23,465 bases of DNA, taken from contig JAQCDT010000005.1 of assembly GCA_027620575.1 (NCBI GenBank), positions 1 through 23,465 of the forward strand, written 5' to 3'. Below, piece by piece: positions 1-6,006 of the stretch. The stretch's first letter is position 1. The number at the start of each line of letters is the position of its first letter. A program made the translations under genes and the position numbers. This stretch comes from Verrucomicrobiota bacterium. Lineage in GTDB: Bacteria > Verrucomicrobiota > Verrucomicrobiia > Opitutales > Coraliomargaritaceae. The notes beneath the pieces are model-generated. The model saw nothing but the letters and a program-made list of their open reading frames with translations, did no database searches and had not been told where the DNA came from.

Positions 1-1001
1 AGAAAAGTAATCTCCCCCATGGTCTTACATTTTAAGAATCGAGGATCTTGGTGCATTTCTGCTAATTCTTTTTTTAGTTGATCGGTTTTTTCTGGAGAGG
101 ATATTTGATCGCCACGCATACAATTTTCTAGGTGACCGATTCGATTTTTTGTGAAGTTGAGTCTTCGCTTGATCAAGGCACGCTCTTCTTGTTGATATTG
201 CAGAGCTGTATCCCTGTTTATTAATCGGGTGCAGAGCTGAACTACCGGGAGGTTGTTTTTAAAATATTGAGGCAGATACATGGTGCGCTTACCTTCATAG
301 CATTGTTGATCAAAATCTATCGCACGAACTCGGTATTGATTTTCTTCAAAATCCGGCGTGACTTCCACCACATAATTATAGGCACGCATATCACCTAAGA
401 GACGAACAAAGCTCCGTTCGTTAAATTTGATAAATTCTTTGGCTAAGCGGACTTCATGAATATCGGGTCTGGGCAAATACTCTTTGATAAATTGATCACC
501 GGGCACACCGATAATATGCTCTTCAATTAAAGTGTCTTTCCAAATAAGAAAATTGATGTCATTGGGGGAGAGAAGTTCCTCGAGTTCGAGTCCATAGACT
601 CGAGAGGCATCGGCTTTCTTAATATAGAAATAATCATGATTGTCATTGAATTGGTTGACCACACGAACTCGCATCGGCCGAGTATTTCCAAAGGTGCATA
701 AATCGACTCGATCGATATATAAATTCTTTAAGACTGATTTTTGTCCCTCTGAACGCAATTGAACATAGATATGCTTGAGTGCTTCATATAAATCTTTCCC
801 TCGATATTGTTCGAAAAGTAAAGTCTGCCAAAGCGTATCTTCGCCAAATTCATTAATCAATGGGAAGGAATCTTCGTATTCTAATAAGTCCTCGTAGACC
901 AGTGGTAATTCCAAATATCGCCCATGGGTACTGAGATATTCCCGAAATGATTCATTAATCGGGAAAAATTGCTTACGTTTCTGTGCGATATGGTGACTCA
1001 T
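1..1001 (-). CDS. Unrecognised protein, 5' part only (333 codons, runs off left edge); weak kinase-like pattern
   Basis: An open frame starts at ATG 1001 and stays open for 333 codons to the window edge, so the C-terminus is missing. I read every codon and found no stop. I do not recognise the family. It is soluble, mixed and charged, with no signal peptide or membrane segment. A residue pattern is reminiscent of HipA- or PI3K-like kinases: YIKK (126-129) as a possible ATP-anchoring lysine, EEH (160-162), a catalytic-loop-like GDMRAYN (203-209) with D204 and N209, and a DFD-like IDFD (228-231). This is inference from spacing only. The part after about residue 265 is basic and looks helical. 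It is transcribed divergently from ffs-dnaX. There is no Shine-Dalgarno before the ATG, only an A/T-rich leader. That it is a real gene is fairly sure; its function is unknown. Confidence 0.75.
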   Translation of the reverse strand, partial: MSHHIAQKRKQFFPINESFREYLSTHGRYLELPLVYEDLLEYEDSFPLINEFGEDTLWQTLLFEQYRGKDLYEALKHIYVQLRSEGQKSVLKNLYIDRVDLCTFGNTRPMRVRVVNQFNDNHDYFYIKKADASRVYGLELEELLSPNDINFLIWKDTLIEEHIIGVPGDQFIKEYLPRPDIHEVRLAKEFIKFNERSFVRLLGDMRAYNYVVEVTPDFEENQYRVRAIDFDQQCYEGKRTMYLPQYFKNNLPVVQLCTRLINRDTALQYQQEERALIKRRLNFTKNRIGHLENCMRGDQISSPEKTDQLKKELAEMHQDPRFLKCKTMGEITF

Positions 1002-1063
1002 TTTTTAATTATTTATAAAAATAGTTTAAAATAGGGTTGAATGAAAGCGCGAATTTTAAGAGT

Positions 1064-1172
1064 CTTACCTTGGCTGGGTCCTATGCAATATTGGATCTGC
1101 AAACCCCGTCAGGCCTGGAAGGGAGCAGCGGTAGCAAATTTCATATGTGCCGTAGGGTGCCTAGCCACTAAT
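1064..1172 (+). ncRNA. ffs: Signal recognition particle RNA, small bacterial (4.5S) type
   Basis: The conserved apical region GTCAGGCCTGGAAGGGAGCA (1108-1127) matches the bacterial SRP RNA tetraloop and asymmetric loop bound by Ffh. The flanks form the long closing helix: TGGCT (1071-1075) pairs with AGCCA (1163-1167), and CCTATG (1080-1085) pairs with CGTAGG (1151-1156). It lacks an Alu domain, so it is the roughly 100-nt form. A T-run lies just downstream (about 1180-1186). The exact ends are estimates from the pairing. SRP RNA directly upstream of dnaX is also known from Bacillus. The RNA works with Ffh to target nascent membrane proteins. Confidence 0.9.
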
Positions 1173-1203
1173 TTACTTATTTTTTCATTCATAGAATCGT
1201 ATT

Positions 1204-2340
1204 ATGACAAATCAAGCGTATCAAGTGATTGCTCGCCGTTGGCGACCTAAACAATTTGATGAGCTTGTTGGGCAAGACCACATTGTAAAAACATTAACAA
1301 ATGCGATTGAATCTAAGCGAATTGCCCACGCTTACTTATTTGTGGGTCCTCGTGGTACAGGAAAAACCAGTACGGCTCGTTTATTTGCGAAAGCATTAAA
1401 TGCCGAAGGTGGTCCAAGTGTTACGGTGAATAATGAAAGTGAAGTGAGTCAGAGTATCATGAATGGTTCTTGTATGGATGTGATTGAAATTGATGGTGCG
1501 TCCAATAACAGCGTTGATCAGATACGAAGCCTCAGGGAAGAGTGTCAATATGCGCCCGCTCAGTGTACGTTTAAAATTTATATAATCGATGAAGTCCATA
1601 TGCTCTCGACCGCTGCTTTTAATGCATTGTTGAAAACTTTAGAAGAGCCTCCCGAACATGTGAAATTTTTCTTCGCTACGACTGAAGCTCATAAGGTGCT
1701 TCCGACAATTGTGTCTCGTTGTCAGCGCTTTGAATTTCGACCGATTTCAGAAGCAGTGATTGCCGAAAAACTGAAAATCATCAGCAAGGCAGAAGGTATT
1801 GAAGTGGACGTGAAAGCATTGGATGCAATTGCACGCTTAGCCAATGGAGGTATGCGTGATGCTCAATCAATTCTAGACCAAATGATTTCTTTTTGTGGAA
1901 AATTAATTAAAGAAACCGATGTCCTAGATGTTTATGGATTAGTGGGGATTGATGAAGTGAAGGGGATTGCTTTAGAGATGGCCGCATTAGAATTCACCAA
2001 GATTATTGATCGCGTGAATCGCTATGTATCGGAAGGGCGTGACCTCATTCGAGTGCATCATGATTTAATGGCCTACATTCGTTCCGTCTTGTTAGATGCA
2101 ATTCAAAATAATGGTAAAACATCGCTTCTCGGGGTAGAAATGACGACGGCTTCTTTAATGCGTATGAGTGAAACCTTACAAAAAGGAGAGTCGAGTATTC
2201 GAGCGGGTCTATCAGAACAATCTAATTTTGAAATTATTTTACTCAAGGCGGCGGAAGAATCTCGCTCTCTTGAGATTGATAGCTTGATTGAAACTATTGT
2301 TGCCTCAGAAAAAGGTGACGAAAAAAAAAAGCATGGGTAG
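1204..2340 (+). CDS. dnaX: DNA polymerase III gamma/tau subunit, zero-frame (gamma-like) product
   Basis: Clamp-loader ATPase, 378 residues in the zero frame. It opens RRWRPKQFDELVGQ, with Walker A GPRGTGKT (48-55), Walker B IIDE (127-130), the sensor segment FFATTEAHK and the arginine finger SRC (171-173). The helical collar domain follows, and the zero frame ends close to the end of domain III after K-K-K-H-G. The usual four-cysteine zinc module between Walker A and B is missing: residues 66-90 hold one cysteine. Start is ATG 1204 with no Shine-Dalgarno. The gene follows ffs by about 30 bases. The stop lies nine bases beyond a run of ten A (2321-2330). A -1 shift there continues into another 145 codons, so the same gene likely makes a longer tau form. 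It could instead be a homopolymer sequencing error splitting one gene. Confidence 0.93.
   Translation: MTNQAYQVIARRWRPKQFDELVGQDHIVKTLTNAIESKRIAHAYLFVGPRGTGKTSTARLFAKALNAEGGPSVTVNNESEVSQSIMNGSCMDVIEIDGASNNSVDQIRSLREECQYAPAQCTFKIYIIDEVHMLSTAAFNALLKTLEEPPEHVKFFFATTEAHKVLPTIVSRCQRFEFRPISEAVIAEKLKIISKAEGIEVDVKALDAIARLANGGMRDAQSILDQMISFCGKLIKETDVLDVYGLVGIDEVKGIALEMAALEFTKIIDRVNRYVSEGRDLIRVHHDLMAYIRSVLLDAIQNNGKTSLLGVEMTTASLMRMSETLQKGESSIRAGLSEQSNFEIILLKAAEESRSLEIDSLIETIVASEKGDEKKKHG
2325..2331 (+). promoter_or_regulatory. Slippery heptamer for -1 frameshift in dnaX
   Basis: In the zero frame the codons read GAA AAA AAA AAG CAT GGG TAG, so the last seven bases of the tract are A-AAA-AAG in the X-XXY-YYZ phase, the same heptamer as in E. 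coli dnaX. The full tract is ten A (2321-2330), which could also allow RNA polymerase slippage, as reported for Thermus dnaX. An AAGGTG element that could act as an internal Shine-Dalgarno-like stimulator lies at 2312-2317, seven bases before the heptamer. The zero-frame stop TAG is at 2338-2340. Confidence 0.65.
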
Positions 2341-2768
2341 CTCCTAGTTTCCCTGAGGCTTTAGAATCGAGCCTTAGAGTCAATTCTACTGAAGTGGAAA
2401 CAATCGAAGTTTTTGATGTAAGTGAAGATACGGTCATCGCTGAAACTAAAATAGAAAATTCACCGGATGATTCATCTGCCTACACCGCATCTCAAACAAG
2501 CACGGAACCAGAACAAGTAGAAGAAATAGCTGAACAAGCATCCAGTTACAGCACTTCAAATGAGCTAGAAGATATAATGAATGAAAGCGAATCAATCATT
2601 CTCGATGATCTTCCGATTGATTCACTAGTAGCTAAAAATACAGACTCCTTAACGATTGAACAGGCCCAAGAGTTAATACCCAAAGAGGCTTTGAAAACCT
2701 TAAAGGAAAAGTTTAACGGCCATTTAGAAAATTGTCGTCCAATTCAAGAGTACGATCGCCTAATATAA
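2331..2768 (+). CDS. dnaX: C-terminal tau-like extension of DnaX, read in the -1 frame
   Basis: After a -1 slip at the A-tract the next codon is GCA at 2331, and the frame is open for 145 codons to TAA 2766-2768. Joined to the zero-frame part this gives 521 residues. The extension begins AWVAPSFPEALESS, continues as an acidic Ser/Thr/Glu-rich linker (disordered-looking) and ends in a compact segment, EQAQELIPKEALKTLKEKF and about 17 more residues ending DRLI. Linker plus small terminal domain is what a tau tail looks like. There is no credible independent start: a GTG at 2394 has no ribosome-binding site and would drop the first 21 residues. The extension has no stop and a normal composition, which argues against a decayed pseudogene. 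Confidence 0.72.
   Translation, partial: AWVAPSFPEALESSLRVNSTEVETIEVFDVSEDTVIAETKIENSPDDSSAYTASQTSTEPEQVEEIAEQASSYSTSNELEDIMNESESIILDDLPIDSLVAKNTDSLTIEQAQELIPKEALKTLKEKFNGHLENCRPIQEYDRLI
2353..2377 (+). promoter_or_regulatory. RNA hairpin downstream of the dnaX slippery site
   Basis: CTGAGGCT (2353-2360) can pair with AGCCTTAG (2370-2377) as an 8-bp stem with one G-U pair, closing a 9-base loop. It starts 21 bases after the heptamer, farther than the usual 5-9 bases for a stimulatory structure. A weaker structure lies closer: GGGTAG (2335-2340) with CTA and CCC at 2344-2346 and 2351-2353. Either may be incidental. Confidence 0.35.
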
Positions 2769-2803
2769 GGGTATAAGTGGGTGGAACAATTCGCTTTAGT
2801 GGG

Positions 2804-2831
2804 TTTACATTAGCCGATTTTGGCTTAAACT
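2804..2831 (+). promoter_or_regulatory. Possible msrB promoter
   Basis: A TTTACA (2804-2809) resembles a -35 box, followed after 16 bases by TAAACT (2826-2831) as a possible -10. It would place transcription start next to the msrB ATG at 2839, giving almost no leader. The 70-base gap between the dnaX extension and msrB holds nothing else I can support. Weak call. Confidence 0.25.
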
Positions 2832-2838
2832 TAAATAT

Positions 2839-3474
2839 ATGAAGCGATTTGTATTTTCATTAGTTTTGGCTATTATTGTTTCGATGAGTTTCATTCAAGC
2901 AGGTAGTGGCGATAACGATAGCCAAAACAAAGCGCACGAGGCTGCAAAGGATACAGACATACAAGCGTGTGTGTCTGCCTGCGGATTGCCGTCTGATTTA
3001 GATTTTTCTGATTGTACTTTTCCGATTCAGCGAAGTGACCAAGAGTGGCGCTCTTTGCTTTCAGAAATTTCTTATCAAGTAGCGAGAAAACATAAAACAG
3101 AACCTCCTTTTCAAAACCCCTATTTTGATAATAAGGAACTTGGTTATTATGCATGTGTCGGCTGTGAAGCTCCTTTATTCTCTAGCTTGGATAAGTATGA
3201 TTCAGGAACGGGTTGGCCAAGTTTCTCTCAAGCGATTGATGATCGGCTAGTCGCTCAGCAAGTCGACAATAGTTTCGGTATGCGTCGAATTGAAGTGCAC
3301 TGTGCCTTGTGTGGAAGTCACCAAGGTCACCTTTTCCCCGACGGGCCAAAACCCAATTTCACTCGATTTTGCATCAATTCTGCTTCCTTGAAATTCGTTC
3401 CTGCAGCTTCAAAGGCTTCACTTCGAACAGCAATTTTAGAGTGGTATCAGACCGAAAAAAACCTGGCTCAATGA
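2839..3474 (+). CDS. msrB: Peptide-methionine (R)-S-oxide reductase MsrB, probably exported
   Basis: Reduces the R epimer of methionine sulfoxide in proteins. The 211-residue product has a signal-peptide-like N-terminus (basic MKR, hydrophobic core to about 19, likely cleavage after the A in FIQA), then a roughly 45-residue linker with three cysteines (C44, C48, C59), then the MsrB domain. Visible motifs are the zinc cysteines CVGC (106-109) and CALC (155-158), DSGTGWPSF (121-129), GHLFPDGPKP (163-172) and the catalytic cysteine in FCINSASLKF (C178). It stands alone without msrA, on the strand opposite gyrA, and its stop codon lies inside a terminator hairpin. The family call is secure. Export is inferred, and the three linker cysteines might serve in recycling; a periplasmic electron donor is not visible here. 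Confidence 0.93.
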   Translation: MKRFVFSLVLAIIVSMSFIQAGSGDNDSQNKAHEAAKDTDIQACVSACGLPSDLDFSDCTFPIQRSDQEWRSLLSEISYQVARKHKTEPPFQNPYFDNKELGYYACVGCEAPLFSSLDKYDSGTGWPSFSQAIDDRLVAQQVDNSFGMRRIEVHCALCGSHQGHLFPDGPKPNFTRFCINSASLKFVPAASKASLRTAILEWYQTEKNLAQ

Positions 3475-3485
3475 GACAGGTTTTT
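3457..3485. terminator. Bidirectional intrinsic terminator between msrB and gyrA
   Basis: AAAAACCTG (3457-3465) pairs with CAGGTTTTT (3477-3485) around an 11-base loop that contains the msrB stop codon. A-tract and T-tract flank the CCTG/CAGG core, so each strand reads as a hairpin ending in U. It sits between the convergent ends of msrB (3474) and gyrA (3513). Confidence 0.75.
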
Positions 3486-3512
3486 GTAAAGTACTTTATT
3501 GTAACCTAGGCG

Positions 3513-5963
3513 TTAATCAGTTGCTTCTTCTTCGGTTACAACAACCTTAGAGATTCCAATTAAGGTATCTTCATTGGATAGATTAATCAGTTTAACCCCT
3601 GAAGTCGCTCTTCCTGAGATTCGTACATCTTTGATCGGACTGCGTACTGCTTGTCCATTTTTGGTAAACATCATGATTTCATCCGTATCCACTACTGATA
3701 ATACGCCGGCAATCTTTTCCGTCTTCATTGCAATGATACCAGTTCCACCTCGTGATTGTTGACGATAGTCATCAAAAGAGGTTCGTTTGCCTAAGCCGTT
3801 TGCACCAGCAGCGAGAAGAGTCGCTTCTGGATTGACGATTTCAATAGCCACAACTTCATCCGAATCAGATTTTAATTTGATGCCACGAACACCACGAGTC
3901 GCACGTCCTTGATCGCGTAATTGTGTTTCGGCAAATCGAATGGATTGGGCATTTCTTGTGATCAAGACAATTTCATCTTCGCCATTGGTTAAACGAGCAC
4001 CGATTAAATCATCATTCTCATCAATATTGATTCCAATGATGCCTCCTTTTCTGAAGTTTCTAAAGTCAGACAGTTTTGTCTTTTTCACCACACCATTCTT
4101 TGTGGCTAAAACTATGGATTCATTGGTTTCATCAAAGCCTTTGACGCATATCATTGCGGCGATCTTTTCATCTTCCTGTACTTCTAAAATATTAGAAATC
4201 GAGCGGCCTTTTGCCGTGCGTGATCCTTCAGGGAAGTGGTATACCTTTTCGACATAGACTCGTCCGCTGTTCATGAAACACATAATGTAGTCATGAGTTG
4301 AGGCTGTGAAGAGGTGCTCGACGAAATCATCTTCGTATTGTCCTGAACCTATGACTCCTTTGCCGCCTCTTTTTTGTGAACGGTAGGCATCTAATGTGGT
4401 TCGTTTGATAAATCCTTTATGGCTTACAGTAATCATGCAACCTTCATTTGGAATCAAATCTTCCATCGAAATATCACCATCGATATTTAGGATTTCAGAA
4501 CGACGAGGGTTGCCGTATTTTTCCTTCATTACTAATAGCTCTTCTTTGATCACATTGAGCAATTCTTGCTCGTTGTTTAGTATGGATTTAAGCTCTTCGA
4601 TCTCAGCCATTAGCTTAAGATACTCCTCTTCAATCTTGTCTCGCTCAAGTCCAGTCAATTGATAAAGTCTTAATTCTAGGATCGCATTGATTTGCGCTTC
4701 GGAGACAGGATACTTTTCTTTAAGCTTATTTTTGGCTTCTTCTCGATTCTTTGATGCACGTATGAGTTTCACGAAGTCATCTAGGTTATCGAGTGCAATT
4801 CGGTAGCCTTCCAAAATATGTGCCCTTGCTTCTGCTTTCTTCAGTCTAAATTCGGTTCGTCTGTAAATGACATCTCTTCGGTGATCGATATAGCAATTGA
4901 GCATTTCTTTGATGTTCATTTGCTTTGGACGACGATTATCAAGTGCAAGTAAGATGACACCAAATGAGCTTTCAAGCGGAGTCATTTTGTATAGTTGATT
5001 GATAATCACCCGTGGAATCGCACCTCGTTTAAGTTCGATAACAATTCGTGTTTCTTCGGTCGATTCATCACGTAAATCAGAGATACCATCAATTGCTTTA
5101 GTCGTGATTAATTCAGCGATTCTCATGACGAGTGAGGCCCGATTTACATTATAGGGAATTGCAGAAATAATGATTTCTTCTTTACCATTAGCCTCAACAA
5201 CATCGGCAATACCTCGGGTGCGAACGATACCACGCCCGGTTTTTAGATAGCTCTCAATGCCACTTTTCCCATGGATAAATCCTCCACCTGGAAAATCAGG
5301 TCCTGGAATAAGTTCAATTAAAGAATCTAAATCGATATGAGGATTGTCGATAATGGCACAGCTAGCATCAATCAATTCATTTAAATTATGAGGAGGGATA
5401 TTTGTGGTCATACCCACCGCAATACCCGTTGAACCATTCATCAATAAATTGGGTAAGGCCGCTGGCAAAACAGACGGCTCGGTGATGCTTTCTTTATAAT
5501 TGGGAACAAAATTTACCGTATCCTCATCGATATCTTTGAGTAAATCTTCAGCAATATTTTCTAGTTTACACTCAGTATAACGATAAGCAGCAGCAGAATC
5601 TCCATCAATTGAGCCAAAGTTGCCTTGTGGAATAATTAATGGGTAACGCATGACCCAATTTTGAGCTAATCGTACCAATGTATCGTAAACCGAACTATCA
5701 CCATGTGGGTGATAATTTTTCAAAACTTCACCGACCACACCCGCACATTTATCAAAAGGGCGATTATGGAGTAGTCCTTCTCGTAACATGGCATATAGAA
5801 TACGTCTTTGAACGGGCTTGAGTCCATCACGAGCATCGGGTAGGGCACGACTGACAATGACTGACATTGAATAATCAATGTAGGCCGATTGCATGATGTC
5901 GGAAATCGAGGTTCCCGCTTCGTTATTACTGATTAAATTGGTATCGTTTTCTTGGTCTGACAT
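3513..5963 (-). CDS. gyrA: DNA gyrase subunit A
   Basis: Breakage-reunion subunit of gyrase, 816 residues, normal for the family. The N-terminal domain has YIDYSMSVIVSRALPDARDG (28-47), the active-site tyrosine in AAAYRYTE (Y129), and the quinolone region HPHGDSSVYD (85-94). S90 and D94 correspond to E. coli S83 and D87, so no common resistance substitution is present. The coiled tower follows (about 370-490), then the C-terminal pinwheel starting with a GyrA box QKRGGKG (530-536); the usual box is QRRGGKG. Six FIKR/VVKK-type blade repeats can be followed. The tail is short, ending VVVTEEEATD. It lies 43 bases after gyrB on the same strand, so the two are likely co-transcribed. Start ATG 5963 has no Shine-Dalgarno. 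Confidence 0.98.
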   Translation of the reverse strand: MSDQENDTNLISNNEAGTSISDIMQSAYIDYSMSVIVSRALPDARDGLKPVQRRILYAMLREGLLHNRPFDKCAGVVGEVLKNYHPHGDSSVYDTLVRLAQNWVMRYPLIIPQGNFGSIDGDSAAAYRYTECKLENIAEDLLKDIDEDTVNFVPNYKESITEPSVLPAALPNLLMNGSTGIAVGMTTNIPPHNLNELIDASCAIIDNPHIDLDSLIELIPGPDFPGGGFIHGKSGIESYLKTGRGIVRTRGIADVVEANGKEEIIISAIPYNVNRASLVMRIAELITTKAIDGISDLRDESTEETRIVIELKRGAIPRVIINQLYKMTPLESSFGVILLALDNRRPKQMNIKEMLNCYIDHRRDVIYRRTEFRLKKAEARAHILEGYRIALDNLDDFVKLIRASKNREEAKNKLKEKYPVSEAQINAILELRLYQLTGLERDKIEEEYLKLMAEIEELKSILNNEQELLNVIKEELLVMKEKYGNPRRSEILNIDGDISMEDLIPNEGCMITVSHKGFIKRTTLDAYRSQKRGGKGVIGSGQYEDDFVEHLFTASTHDYIMCFMNSGRVYVEKVYHFPEGSRTAKGRSISNILEVQEDEKIAAMICVKGFDETNESIVLATKNGVVKKTKLSDFRNFRKGGIIGINIDENDDLIGARLTNGEDEIVLITRNAQSIRFAETQLRDQGRATRGVRGIKLKSDSDEVVAIEIVNPEATLLAAGANGLGKRTSFDDYRQQSRGGTGIIAMKTEKIAGVLSVVDTDEIMMFTKNGQAVRSPIKDVRISGRATSGVKLINLSNEDTLIGISKVVVTEEEATD

Positions 5964-6006
5964 ATTTATTTATGTTTATAAGTATGAGTACTGGTTAGCA
6001 GGAGGG

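Noticed and set aside
1041..1250. A 69-codon open frame over the SRP RNA
   Set aside because: It lies across the ffs RNA and the first bases of dnaX in another frame, and its sequence is explained by the RNA.
2394..2768. Separate gene starting at GTG 2394
   Set aside because: No ribosome-binding site, and the same frame is open back to the dnaX A-tract, so it is better read as the -1 extension of dnaX.
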